The position numbers and the translations under genes were made by a program. 64,000 bases of DNA from Dictyobacter aurantiacus (GTDB lineage: Bacteria; Chloroflexota; Ktedonobacteria; Ktedonobacterales; Ktedonobacteraceae). The notes under the pieces were generated by a model that worked only from the letters and a program-made list of their open reading frames with translations, had not been told where the DNA came from and ran no database searches. The stretch lies in contig NZ_BIFQ01000001.1 in the NCBI RefSeq assembly GCF_003967515.1, positions 5,704,001-5,768,000 on the forward strand, in the 5' to 3' direction. The first letter of the stretch is position 1. Every line of letters starts with the position of its first letter. Below, piece by piece: positions 1 through 8,632 of this stretch.

Positions 1-550
1 CGCGACCGGGAGGTCCCGGGCGTGTATCGGAGCGCCAGTGTCCCTCCTCAAAGTAGCGTCCGATGGTGCGCACAGTTCCCTCGGCCGTCTCCATTTCTCC
101 TGAGCGAGAGGTATGGTAGCAGGGATGGAGGATAGAGAAGACAAACCAGCCGCCGGGCCGCAGGATGCGCGTGACGCCGTGGAACGTGGGGGCCAGATCC
201 TGGATGTCCATCAGCGCCATAAAGCAGAGCACGCCATCGAACGTGCCGGCCAGTGGTTCATCGAGCTGACGGGCGTCGGCCTGTACATATTCGATGCCGC
301 GTGGATCGGCCTCTTCATGGCGGCGCGCGATGGCCAGCAACTTCGCGGAGAGATCGACACCGACGACGCGGGCACCAGATTGGGCCAGGTAGCGCGCCAC
401 GCGGCCCTGGCCGCAGGCAAGATCGCAGATACGCCGTCCGCTGACGTCGCCCATCAGCGCCGCCACCTCGGCAAAGATGGGATCATCCCCCATCGCGGAG
501 GTGCCGATCCATTGATCGTACCACTCGGCGATATCATCATAGGTCTTCAT
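1..550 (-). CDS. Class I SAM-dependent methyltransferase (C-terminus off the window)
   Basis: Reading the minus strand from the ATG at 550 gives an open frame that runs off the left edge, about 183 residues. It begins MKTYDDIAEWYDQW, typical of small-molecule methyltransferases. The SAM-binding glycine motif is CDLACGQGRVARYL (about residues 41-54), followed by the acidic motif II in VVGVDLS and the post-I region QADARQLD. The later segment ILRPGGWFVFSILHPCY matches the motif III region of Methyltransf_11/25 proteins. The substrate cannot be read from the sequence. A larger open frame on the opposite strand is only its shadow. A possible promoter lies about 80-110 bp upstream (631-660). Confidence 0.85.
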   Translation of the reverse strand, partial: MKTYDDIAEWYDQWIGTSAMGDDPIFAEVAALMGDVSGRRICDLACGQGRVARYLAQSGARVVGVDLSAKLLAIARRHEEADPRGIEYVQADARQLDEPLAGTFDGVLCFMALMDIQDLAPTFHGVTRILRPGGWFVFSILHPCYHTSRSGEMETAEGTVRTIGRYFEEGHWRSDTRPGPPGR

Positions 551-939
551 CGCGTAGCCGCCCTTCGTAGATGCATGATAAAACGGTGAGAAGGTAATAT
601 GGAATGTTATTTTTATAAGGTATAATAACCATGATAACGAACAGCATAAGTAATTGTCAATATATACGGATAAATCATCCATCGTCGGGGCCAGGCTTGT
701 CCTGGCTTTGGAGCGCCGCGACCCCGCACCAGGGCGTACGACACCTATGATGGGAGATTATGGTGCGATGGTATAAAATGCGGGCGAATCATTGAATCTG
801 TAACAATTCTGCCATATCTTCGTAACACGTTATGGATATGCTTCATTTGTACATATTAATGATAGGCTGTATGTTTAAGGTGTGTATTGTTCAATAAGTT
901 TGCTGCATCAATATAGAGTGAAGCGAAAGGGAATTTCTT
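551..939. other. AT-rich divergent intergenic region
   Basis: These 389 bases separate the leftward methyltransferase from the rightward membrane operon. No convincing coding frame was seen. The region holds the candidate minus-strand promoter listed separately and AT-rich sequence before the plus-strand gene. Confidence 0.5.
631..660 (-). promoter_or_regulatory. Possible sigma-70 promoter for the methyltransferase
   Basis: On the minus strand TTGACA (660-655) is followed after 18 bp by TATCAT (636-631). The -35 is perfect and the -10 is 5 of 6. It would give a leader of about 75 nt to the ATG at 550. This is a motif match only. Confidence 0.4.
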
Positions 940-2103
940 ATGGCCAGAACTCTGGATGGGAAGACCGTCGTTGGCCGTACTTTATCTCAGGGGCATCTGT
1001 TGCGCATGGTGGGAACGATGCGCCTGGTGCTCGGGTTGGTGGCGCTGCTGGGCGCGATCGTTTTTCTAGAGGGGACCAGCTGGGATATTCAGTGGCATAC
1101 GTTTCTGGGGCGCGACCGCACGTTGATTCCACCGCATATATTGATGCTGAGCGGGGTGGCCATCAGCGGTGTCTCGGGACTGGTAGCGGTTGTATTGGAG
1201 AGCGTATGGGCGCGCCGCGACGCGCAGGTGGCTCGTGCCAGTACCTCGTTCGCCAGCGTCTTTTCGGGCTCGCTGGGCGCCTACGTGGTTGGTTTCGCGG
1301 CCCTGGACGCGGCGGTGGCTTTCCCACTGGACGCTTACTGGCACGCCCTGTATGGCATCGACGTGGCGATCTGGGCCCCCTTCCACGTGATGTTTGTGGT
1401 GGGGATGGGCGTGGTCGCGCTCGGGTCCGCCTATATGTTGGCCTCAGCCGCCAACCTGGCGGCGGGGATCCGTTCCAGGCGTGCCGCGCGCATCGGTGTG
1501 ATGATCGCGCTGGCCACCGTGCTGGCCATCTTTACCCTGCTGCTGTTTGATTCGCTCACGGTGCAGCGCTCGCTCAACCTTGGCTTTGCCTACTTCAACT
1601 TCTTCCCGCTGCTGGCGGGGTTGTTGACCGCCTTTGTGCTGGTGGCGGCGGCCTACGCGCTGCCCTGGCGCTGGTCGGCCACGGCGGTGGCGGGTGTCTA
1701 CCTGCTGCTGGGTGCCGTCATGGCCGTGTATGTGCAGCCCGCCACGGACTGGCTGGTTGGCGTGGAGCGGTTGACCTATCGCCGGGCGCACCCCCTCACC
1801 TCCGCCGTGGCGCTGGAATGGTTTATGGGCCCGCTGCTGACAGCCATCCTGATCGACCTGGTGATGCGGCGCGCCACGCGTAAGCAGTGGTCCAGCGGCA
1901 AGCAGGCCCTCTTCCTGACCCTGGCCTGTGCGATCAGTATGTTCCCCATCATGACGCTGCGACCCGCCTTCTTTGTTCTGGTACTGGCGGTTTTAGGTGT
2001 GACGGGTTCGTTGATCTCGTTTGTGCCGGGCCTGCTAGTAACCTATATCGGGACGCGACTGGGGCGTAACATTGGCGAATCGATATCCAATCTGGAAAGG
2101 TAG
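940..2103 (+). CDS. Polytopic membrane protein of unknown function
   Basis: The protein has 387 residues and roughly nine hydrophobic segments, near residues 25-45, 65-90, 105-125, 140-165, 180-200, 210-235, 250-265, 300-315 and 335-370. After the first helix comes a charged and aromatic stretch containing DIQWHTFLGRD and IPPHILML. The spaced histidines could bind a metal or haem, but that is inference. A purine-rich ribosome site precedes the ATG. The next gene starts 8 bp downstream and encodes a membrane-anchored beta-domain protein, so the two probably form one operon. The product was not recognised as a named family; a link to copper or cytochrome oxidase handling is only a guess from the neighbour. 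Confidence 0.8.
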   Translation: MARTLDGKTVVGRTLSQGHLLRMVGTMRLVLGLVALLGAIVFLEGTSWDIQWHTFLGRDRTLIPPHILMLSGVAISGVSGLVAVVLESVWARRDAQVARASTSFASVFSGSLGAYVVGFAALDAAVAFPLDAYWHALYGIDVAIWAPFHVMFVVGMGVVALGSAYMLASAANLAAGIRSRRAARIGVMIALATVLAIFTLLLFDSLTVQRSLNLGFAYFNFFPLLAGLLTAFVLVAAAYALPWRWSATAVAGVYLLLGAVMAVYVQPATDWLVGVERLTYRRAHPLTSAVALEWFMGPLLTAILIDLVMRRATRKQWSSGKQALFLTLACAISMFPIMTLRPAFFVLVLAVLGVTGSLISFVPGLLVTYIGTRLGRNIGESISNLER

Positions 2104-2111
2104 CTAGAACG

Positions 2112-2708
2112 ATGCCCAAACCACTACAATTCGCGCTGCTCGGCGTAGGGGTGCTGGCCCTGCTGGCCGTACTGGGAGAACTCGCCTACTCCATTGTCGC
2201 CACCACGCATGGCAGCACCCCGGTCAAGGTTGTCAAGGTCAACGCCGGTCCCTATCCCCTGACGGTCAACCTGTATACCTACCCGGCTCATGCCAGCTAC
2301 GCGCTCCCCTTCTCGATCGAGCCGCAGCGGCCCATCAACGGCACGCTCACCTATGATGTCTCGTCGGTACCGATGCCGGGGGACGTGCCGGCCACCCCGG
2401 TGCGCGCCGGACTGAGTTCCGACTCGCGGGTACGCAACGGCATCCAGGGGACCGCCGAGATCACCGTTCAAGGTCTGTGGGAGTTGGACATTACCGTCAA
2501 TGGTCCGCAGGGCCAGGGTCAGGCCAGCGTGCCGATCGAGGCTACCGCGCCACCCGCGCTACCCACATGGGTCGGCTGGCTGATCGGACTGATCCCTCTC
2601 TATGGTTTGACCATCTTCCTGCTCATGCAGCGCGGCCGCCGCAATAAACCCGAACCGCCCACGCCAACCACCACCGAAACCACTGTTTCCTCCACCTCGT
2701 CATCGTAG
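2112..2708 (+). CDS. Membrane-anchored protein with YtkA/FixH-like beta domain
   Basis: The protein has 198 residues. An N-terminal hydrophobic helix (about 8-30) is followed by an extracytoplasmic beta-rich domain (about 40-150) and a second helix (about 153-172), then a short basic and Thr/Ser-rich tail. The stretch GLWELDITVNGPQGQG resembles the end of YtkA/FixH-like or CopC-like domains, which accompany copper or cytochrome oxidase genes. The similarity is by pattern and weak. It starts 8 bp after the upstream membrane protein gene, so co-transcription is likely and the two products may form a membrane complex. Confidence 0.7.
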   Translation: MPKPLQFALLGVGVLALLAVLGELAYSIVATTHGSTPVKVVKVNAGPYPLTVNLYTYPAHASYALPFSIEPQRPINGTLTYDVSSVPMPGDVPATPVRAGLSSDSRVRNGIQGTAEITVQGLWELDITVNGPQGQGQASVPIEATAPPALPTWVGWLIGLIPLYGLTIFLLMQRGRRNKPEPPTPTTTETTVSSTSSS

Positions 2709-2854
2709 GCGTAAGGCGCGTGACCGGGCACGGAGTCGCTGCGCGACCAGGCCGCGGCAAGCCCGGCACCTACGATGACGATATTAAATATGAATGTATA
2801 GATGGGAACCGGTTTATCGGCTGCAAACGTGTTTTCCAAAAAGGGATTATTTGT

Positions 2855-2995
2855 GTGTCCGTTTTCTGGTGGGGTAGGGTGCGCGGAAGCGCCCCACTCC
2901 ATGCACCACCAGCAAAAAACAGCGCGGGCTGCGCAGCGAACGCGCGTGTGGAAGCGTTCACATGCCTCCAGGTAATGGGTGTAAGTCCTATTCTT
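2855..2995 (-). repeat. Degenerate copy of the bipartite palindromic element
   Basis: This copy is in reverse order relative to most others. A long imperfect hairpin (about 2866-2915, CTGGTG arms around a GCGC core) is followed by a decayed GC module and an end resembling GTAAGNC...ATTCT. It lies between the membrane operon and the P450 gene. No gene was seen in the rest of 2709-3207. Confidence 0.55.
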
Positions 2996-3207
2996 GGCCT
3001 CCATTTTGCAAAAAGGGCATTTGTAGGTAGAATAATAGAAGGATGGGCTTGTCGGGTGCGAGCCGCAACTCGTATGCATGACTTTTAACGTGTCTTTCCT
3101 CGCTCAGTTATCGCGTGAGCCTGTTGGTGCAAGAGGGCAGGCTTGGTGGCGGATAGGTTGAAGAGGATGTTTTTAAATGCTAAATGCGAAGGCTGAAAGG
3201 TTGATCG

Positions 3208-4407
3208 ATGCAACAACAGAATAAACAGGCACAGCCTGCGAGGGCAGTCGGGACTCCTTTTGATGAGATTGGGCAGGGATTTGGCTGGTTCGAGTATATG
3301 CGGGCCAATTACCCGGTGTCCCGCGATGAAAATGGCGGCTGGAATATATTCCGCTACGATGATGTGTACCAGGTGATTAATGATCCGGTGACGTTCTCTT
3401 CAGAAGACGTGCCAAACTTTTCTCATAACGCCTTTCTGCGCGAGACGATTGTGGCCCTGGACCCACCGGTTCATCGCCGGCTGCGCTACCTGGCCAATCA
3501 GGGCTTTACAAAGGCCGCCATAACCCGTATCGCCAACAATGCAATCCCGCTGGCGCAGACATTGTTTGACCAGATGCGTGAGAAGAAGGAGGTTGAGATC
3601 GTCTCCGAGTTCACCTTCCCCTTAACGACGCGTGCGATCGCCGTCATGCTTGAGGTGCCGGAGCAGGACTGGCCCCTCGTTGTCCATTGGGTCCGGGGGA
3701 CGGATAAGGATACTCCTCCAAGGTCGCGTGAGGAGGCCTCGATTGAGCAGAATCGCATGGGGCAACAGGTCTATGATTACTTCAAGGATAAGCTGACCGA
3801 ACTGCGTCGCCAGCCACATGAAGGGCTTCTCTCCGATTTAATCGCCGCCGATGTCAACGGTGATCGTCTGACCGACGACGAGATCCTGAAGTTCTGCGTC
3901 CTGCTCGTGGTAGCGGGTCAGGAGACGGTGCAGAACCTGCTGAACAACGCCCTCTACTGCTTTACCCGTTTTCCCGCTACGCTGGACCACCTGATGCGGC
4001 ACCATGAAGCGATTCCATCCGCGCTGGAAGAGGTCCTGCGCTACCTGCCGCCGTTCTGGATCAGCGTGCGCCGCACAACCGTCGATACCGTGGTGCGCGG
4101 CCAGCACATTCCGGCCAAAGCGATCGTTCAGGCCTGGAACGCGTCCGCCAACCGCGATCCCGAATACTTCCCCGATCCAAATCGTTTCGATATCCTGCGT
4201 GAGCCCAACCGCCATCTCACCTTTGGTTACGGCATTCACTTTTGCGTGGGCGCCCCCGTGGCACGGCTGGAATCACGCATGATCTGCCAGATGCTGTTCC
4301 AGCAATTCAAAAGTATCGAGCGGGTCTCCAACGATCCCATTCCTATGGGGCCGGGGCCGCTGTACCATGTTGAGTCTATGCGCCTCAGATTTGAGCCGCG
4401 CGGCTAA
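3208..4407 (+). CDS. Cytochrome P450
   Basis: This is a soluble bacterial P450 of 399 residues, the usual length. The haem-ligand loop is FGYGIHFCVGAPVARLE near residue 345, with the axial cysteine. The K-helix ExxR is in EEVLRYLPP. The I-helix motif is VVAGQETVQNLL, with Gln where many homologues have His or Asn before ET. No membrane anchor is present. The start is set by a GAAAGG ribosome site. No ferredoxin or reductase gene is adjacent, so it must use redox partners encoded elsewhere. The ferredoxin at 30978-31226 is one candidate, but that one sits with another P450. The substrate is unknown. Confidence 0.95.
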   Translation: MQQQNKQAQPARAVGTPFDEIGQGFGWFEYMRANYPVSRDENGGWNIFRYDDVYQVINDPVTFSSEDVPNFSHNAFLRETIVALDPPVHRRLRYLANQGFTKAAITRIANNAIPLAQTLFDQMREKKEVEIVSEFTFPLTTRAIAVMLEVPEQDWPLVVHWVRGTDKDTPPRSREEASIEQNRMGQQVYDYFKDKLTELRRQPHEGLLSDLIAADVNGDRLTDDEILKFCVLLVVAGQETVQNLLNNALYCFTRFPATLDHLMRHHEAIPSALEEVLRYLPPFWISVRRTTVDTVVRGQHIPAKAIVQAWNASANRDPEYFPDPNRFDILREPNRHLTFGYGIHFCVGAPVARLESRMICQMLFQQFKSIERVSNDPIPMGPGPLYHVESMRLRFEPRG

Positions 4408-4437
4408 TAGGACCTGCTGTAATGTCGTTCAGGGGAG

Positions 4438-4545
4438 CCTGAGAGCCCCCGCACGGGCGTCCGCCTACGCGGACGCCCTGTGTTTTTGCATGGTGGTGTC
4501 AGGCGTGCGCTGGCCGCACGCCTGACACCACCATGCAAAAACATA
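4438..4545. repeat. Bipartite palindromic element: GC hairpin plus long hairpin
   Basis: The GC module (GGGCGTCCGC and its complement, about 4455-4478) is followed by a near-perfect long hairpin at about 4482-4543, with arms starting TTTTTGCATGGTGGTGTC and core AGGCGTGCG/CGCACGCCT. It sits just downstream of the P450 gene, could act as a transcription terminator, and belongs to the dispersed family described in the findings. Confidence 0.8.
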
Positions 4546-4668
4546 AAAATCTTATGCGCGCAGCAGGATAAGAGTAGTAAATTCATGTTTTTCGGTTGAA
4601 GATGTATTTATACTGATGGTAGGGACTGGTTGGCAAATGTGGAGATGGAATAGAAGAAGGAGAAAGAT

Positions 4669-5337
4669 GTGATTCAAGACGAAAATGTTTTTGATTCCCA
4701 TGAAGAAATCTGGGATAGACATAATCAGCAGTTGTCGCGCGGCCGTTTTTTAAAGCTGGCGGCCGCCGGTGCCCTTGGTGCCGCCGGGCTGGCACTGGGA
4801 ATGCCACAGGGCTCACACGCGGCCGGCAATGATCCCGTGCCACCGCCCCCCCATCCGATGCCCCCCAGGCCTACTCCCATTGGCCCTCCCATCCACTACC
4901 GTGTCATGCCGGGTCTGTATGTGATCCAGAGCTACCTCAACGGCTATGTGCTCGATGTCAAGGGTGCCAGCACCACTCCTGGTACTCTGATAATCAACTA
5001 TCCCGCGAACAGTCCTCTGACCTTAAATCAGGTCTGGTATATTAGCGCCGACGGTTACATTACTTCGATGCTCAATGGTTATGTGCTGGATGTACGAGGT
5101 GCTAGCACCTCGCCGGGAGCCTCGGTCATCTCTTATCCGCGCAACGTTCCTGCCAGCAGCAATCAGCGCTGGAACTTTACGCGTGACGGTTACATCAGCA
5201 GCCAGCTCAATGGCTATGTACTGGATGTACAGGGGAGCAATACGGCTCCTGGTACTCCTGTCATTACCTATCCGAGAAATTATCCTTCGAGCGCTAACCA
5301 GAGATGGCACCTGCGCGCGCTTACCTGGTCATCATAG
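4669..5337 (+). CDS. Exported ricin-type beta-trefoil lectin-like protein
   Basis: The start is a GTG, 222 residues from the stop, behind an AGAAGGAGA-type ribosome site. The N-terminus carries SRGRFLKLAAAGALGAAG, a Tat-like signal in which the twin arginines are split by a glycine, ending near an AHAA-type cleavage region at about residue 52. A proline-rich linker (about 55-80) leads to three repeats containing LNGYVLDV and NQxW (about residues 120, 165 and 210), the QxW signature of ricin B-type trefoils. The predicted role is carbohydrate binding outside the membrane. There is no catalytic domain, and neighbouring genes give no hint of the ligand. Confidence 0.85.
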   Translation: MIQDENVFDSHEEIWDRHNQQLSRGRFLKLAAAGALGAAGLALGMPQGSHAAGNDPVPPPPHPMPPRPTPIGPPIHYRVMPGLYVIQSYLNGYVLDVKGASTTPGTLIINYPANSPLTLNQVWYISADGYITSMLNGYVLDVRGASTSPGASVISYPRNVPASSNQRWNFTRDGYISSQLNGYVLDVQGSNTAPGTPVITYPRNYPSSANQRWHLRALTWSS

Positions 5338-5581
5338 TGCAGGTAGATGCGATCCGAACTATAGGAGTGCAGAAGATAGAACTGGTTCCAATGCCTCGAT
5401 CGGCCTGAAGTTTCAGGCTGCAGGGGGCGCGGGATGTGCGCGGTTGCGTATGTGTCGCGCTCCCATCTTTTTTGGCAGCAGCGCGAGCGCGACGTGACTT
5501 GACGCCGGGCACCGCGATGTGCCTAAGCGATGCGTTCTCTGATACCTGCCGCTCGAATCCTAAGCAAGGTGGTTCGCGACC

Positions 5582-6154
5582 CTAACTGTGTTTGGGAGCG
5601 CCCGGCGTCACGCTCAGAGCGGTATCGTAGATGCGGCTATAGCGAGAGGTCCTGGCGCGTCCGATCAGCCCGCCCAGAGCGCCGATCAGCAGGCCAAGGA
5701 TCATCGAGAGGGCGAAGCCACCCAGGCCAGAGATCGTCAGAGCGCCCAGCAGAAACTGATCGGCCGTCGACGGCATCGGCTGGTTGAGGCGCCTGGCCGC
5801 GTCCTCCACCACCGCCCGGCCTATCTGGCGCATCGTATTGATGTTGACCGTCGCCAGCGAGTAGGCCGCGATCAGGCTCAGCAGCGCACTGATGACCGCC
5901 GTCCACAGGCCCGCGAAGGCGCCGGTCCCCACGCGACCGGTACTCTGTGTCGCCTTCACCCCCGCCAGGAAATAGAAGAAGAACGCGAAGAGGACCCCCA
6001 GCATACTCAGTGGGAGCGTCAATGCTGGTTGATGGAGATTGGTGATCAGGAGTCCCACCACGATCTGGATAACCCCCTGTATAAGTCCGAACAGGAAGCC
6101 GTACCCCAGGGCCGGGCTACCTTTACTCTTGACCAGTGTACCTTCGACCATCAT
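5582..6154 (-). CDS. Small polytopic membrane protein, unknown
   Basis: The start at 6154 (MMVEGTLVKSKG) is preferred over one 33 bases upstream because AAAGGAGG sits directly before it. The product is 190 residues with four hydrophobic segments (about 17-40, 45-65, 80-105 and 140-170). The last is a glycine-rich stretch of small residues (SMILGLLIGALGGLIG) of the kind seen in tightly packed helices. A short polar C-terminal tail follows. No family was recognised. The gene is alone and diverges from the histidine kinase. Confidence 0.65.
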   Translation of the reverse strand: MMVEGTLVKSKGSPALGYGFLFGLIQGVIQIVVGLLITNLHQPALTLPLSMLGVLFAFFFYFLAGVKATQSTGRVGTGAFAGLWTAVISALLSLIAAYSLATVNINTMRQIGRAVVEDAARRLNQPMPSTADQFLLGALTISGLGGFALSMILGLLIGALGGLIGRARTSRYSRIYDTALSVTPGAPKHS

Positions 6155-6556
6155 GGCGCCTCCTTTTCGTGTGAAGGAATTGCTCACTACTTATCGCATG
6201 GAGCTACCCGCATCAACCAACACGGTATAGGAAGGACGGTAGTTTCACATCGGTGGAATAGTACCTTTGATGGGTAGCAATGATTCTATACCCCTCGCTT
6301 GTTATAGCTGGTAATAGCATCGATATTTCTTATATCCATAAAGGTCGCAGGCCACTGCGCAGACGCGCCGCTCGCTGGTATGGTTGGCGACGAGAGATGG
6401 AATTGCACTTATTGTTGATATTGGAAGTTTTGCTAAATTGACATGCTGAGTAAATTCTCGTTACAATCGATGTTAAGGCAATAGGTCATTATAAGGATGT
6501 GCTTAATTCGCCCGGCAGGAGCAAGGCAGGCAACAGTGAGAGGAGCAATAGAGCAG
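6155..6556. other. Divergent intergenic region with histidine-kinase promoter
   Basis: No gene was seen in this 402-base divergent region. TTGACA at 6438-6443 is followed after 18 bp by TACAAT (6462-6467). That is a good sigma-70 match and would give a leader of about 80 nt to the kinase start at 6557. Confidence 0.5.
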
Positions 6557-7783
6557 ATGGGTGAGACAAGAGGAAGACCTCCTGGTAGAAAAATTTATTG
6601 GCACACCTACGCGTTAAGTCATCAATCGGCATGGAGGCATCCTCTTGTTGGCTACGTGGTCGGTTTTTTACTGGCGGTTTCGGGCCTGCTGTCGGGCCTG
6701 ACGCACTGGCATGATGGTATGCCGGCCTTCATCCCGAGCACCTTATTAAATCTCTATATGATATGCGTGGCCTTTACCTGGGGGTTTGGGCCGGCGATCT
6801 TTACGCTTGGCGCGGGCCTGCTGGTCATCGATCTGCTCTATGTCGAGCCATATGCGGTGTTTTTCCGGCGTGGCGATTTTTCCGGCGTCGTCTTCTTTAT
6901 CTTCTTCGCGCTGGCCGGCATCATCATCGCCGCCATGGTGCAGCAGCGTGAGGCGGCCCGCGTGCATGCGCAGCGGATGGCCGAGGAGGCCAGGGAGGCG
7001 CAGCACCGGCTTGAGAACTTTATTGGCCTGGTCAGTCACGAGCTGAAGACGCCCCTGGCGGCGACCCAGGGCACGGTCCAGCTGGCGATGCGCAAATTGC
7101 GGCGCTACGAGGCCGATCCCTCGGGACCTGAGCAGCAGGAGCGCAATGATCAGATTATCCGCTCGGTGCAGCAGGCGTTGGGTAATGCCTACAGCCAGAC
7201 CACGGTGCAGACGCGACTGGTCAACGATCTACTGGACGCCTCGCGCATCCAGGGGCAGAAGCTGCGCCTGATCCAGAAGCCGTGCGAGCTCAATCAGATT
7301 GTACACCAGGCGGTCGAGAGTCAGCGCGCCATCGCCACCAATCGCCGCATCGAACTGGAGGAGGACGAAGAGACGCGGCTGATCGTCTGCGCCGACGCCG
7401 ACCGTATCGGGCAGGTCATCGCCAACTATCTCTCCAACGCCCTCAAGTACTCGCCGGCCGACCGGCCTGTCTCCGTGCGCCTGCGGCAGGACGGCGCGCG
7501 CGTCAGGGTCCTGGTGAGCGACGAGGGTCCAGGCCTGCCGCCCCAGGAGCAGGAGCGCATCTGGACCCGCTTCTACCGCGTCTCGGGCATCCATAGTCAG
7601 CACAACTCGGGCGTCCCCCACGTCGGCCTGGGTGTTGGCCTGCACATCTGCAAAGGCATCATCGAGCAGCACCACGGCGAGGTCGGCGTCGACAGCGTGC
7701 CCGGCCAGGGCTCTACCTTCTGGTTCACCCTGCCGCTGCAGGAATGCGTGCAGCCCGTTCTCGAAACCGTCCTCTCCCTGTAA
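6557..7783 (+). CDS. Membrane sensor histidine kinase with DUF4118 (KdpD-like) sensor
   Basis: From the preferred start (MGETRGRPPG, behind AGGAG) the protein is 408 residues; an in-frame ATG lies 60 bases upstream. Residues about 30-135 hold four membrane helices of the KdpD-type DUF4118 fold. A short coiled segment (QQREAARVHAQRMAEEAREA) leads to the HisKA phosphoacceptor IGLVSHELKTPLAA (about residue 160). The ATPase domain has the N box IANYLSNALKYSP, the G1 box DEGPGLP and a glycine-rich lid VGLGVGLHICKGIIE. It is an orphan: no response regulator is adjacent. A strong hairpin terminator follows directly. Confidence 0.93.
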   Translation: MGETRGRPPGRKIYWHTYALSHQSAWRHPLVGYVVGFLLAVSGLLSGLTHWHDGMPAFIPSTLLNLYMICVAFTWGFGPAIFTLGAGLLVIDLLYVEPYAVFFRRGDFSGVVFFIFFALAGIIIAAMVQQREAARVHAQRMAEEAREAQHRLENFIGLVSHELKTPLAATQGTVQLAMRKLRRYEADPSGPEQQERNDQIIRSVQQALGNAYSQTTVQTRLVNDLLDASRIQGQKLRLIQKPCELNQIVHQAVESQRAIATNRRIELEEDEETRLIVCADADRIGQVIANYLSNALKYSPADRPVSVRLRQDGARVRVLVSDEGPGLPPQEQERIWTRFYRVSGIHSQHNSGVPHVGLGVGLHICKGIIEQHHGEVGVDSVPGQGSTFWFTLPLQECVQPVLETVLSL

Positions 7784-7802
7784 TCGCCGCCATGGGTAAT
7801 GG

Positions 7803-7868
7803 AAGAATTTGATACGACAGAACCGGTGGGTGCATTTGCACCCGCCGGTTCTGTCGTATCAAATTCTT
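7803..7868 (+). terminator. Long-stem rho-independent terminator
   Basis: A 66-bp near-perfect inverted repeat (arms AAGAATTTGATACGAC and complement, core GGGTGCA/TGCACCC with a TT loop, one mismatch) ends in a T run just after the histidine kinase stop. Confidence 0.9.
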
Positions 7869-7977
7869 TTTTGCTTTTGTTGAAATTGGGCCCCACTGGC
7901 GTGATACTATATTTATATGGCTGATGCAGATTTAGAGAGAAATGAAGGCATAGACGATAAATGAACGGAAGGTCTAG

Positions 7978-8394
7978 ATGACGGAGGAGTGTCTTTTTTG
8001 TGCGATAGTGGCTGAGAAGGAGCCTGCCAGTGTGGTGTATCAAGATGAGGTCGTGACGGCCTTTCTGACGATCGGCCCCGTTAATCCAGGCCATTTGCTG
8101 GTGATCCCCAATCAGCACGCGGCCTACCTGGCCGATATGGATGAGGAGACCGGGGCTCACCTCTTTACCATCAGTACGCGACTGGCGCGAGCACTGCGCC
8201 AGTCGCGTCTGCGTTGTGAGGGCGTCAACCTTTTCCTGGCTGATGGGGAGGCTGCCTTCCAGGAGATCTTTCACGTCCACATGCACGTCTTCCCACGCTT
8301 CAAAGGCGACTCGTTTACGCTTGACGCCGATTGGAGCGTCAGGCCCTCGCGCGAAGAACTGGACCGTATCGCGCTCCAGATCCGTCGCGGGTGA
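7978..8394 (+). CDS. HIT family hydrolase
   Basis: The protein has 138 residues. The N-terminal ECLFCAIVAEKEPASVVYQD and the histidine triad HVHMHVFPRF (about residues 100-109) are the hallmarks of Hint/HIT nucleotide hydrolases, which cleave phosphoramidates or nucleotide conjugates. The VIPNQHAAYLADM region is the usual beta-strand before the helix. Length and domain order are normal, with paired cysteines CLFC near the N-terminus as in zinc-binding HIT proteins. It appears monocistronic; an imperfect hairpin follows at about 8411-8442. Confidence 0.93.
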   Translation: MTEECLFCAIVAEKEPASVVYQDEVVTAFLTIGPVNPGHLLVIPNQHAAYLADMDEETGAHLFTISTRLARALRQSRLRCEGVNLFLADGEAAFQEIFHVHMHVFPRFKGDSFTLDADWSVRPSREELDRIALQIRRG

Positions 8395-8410
8395 GATACA
8401 ATAAAGCTGG

Positions 8411-8455
8411 GAGGTGCAGGAGGGCGGCGAGCCCTGCACCCGGTTTTGGGAACTT
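8411..8455 (+). terminator. Probable terminator after the HIT gene
   Basis: An imperfect GC hairpin (GGTGCAGG ... CCTGCACC) is followed by GGTTTTGGG and a T-rich stretch, 17 bases after the HIT stop. Confidence 0.5.
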
Positions 8456-8477
8456 TTTCAAAAGTTTGGGATGACTC

Positions 8478-8575
8478 ATAGCTGCACCAACACACAACGG
8501 ACTCGTGAGCACCGGAGGTGCGAAAGCTCAGGAGTGCCGCAGGCGATGATCATGGGTGTAAGACACGTTCTTAAA
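8478..8575. repeat. Partial palindromic element (right-end module only)
   Basis: This piece contains TGCACCAACACACAA, GGACTCGTGAGCACCGG, GCCGCAGGCGATGATCATG and the end GTAAGACACGTTCT. These are the same right-hand parts found at 36950-37240 and 63290-63365. The hairpin half of the element is missing. It lies upstream of the asparagine synthase gene. Confidence 0.7.
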
Positions 8576-8632
8576 AAAGTAAAAGACCATGCGGCGGAGC
8601 GAGGGAGAAAAGGATGAAAGGTAGGTAGCCTT

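Noticed and set aside
113..589. Open frame of 158 codons on the plus strand
   Set aside because: It overlaps the real methyltransferase on the minus strand and lacks any family motif.
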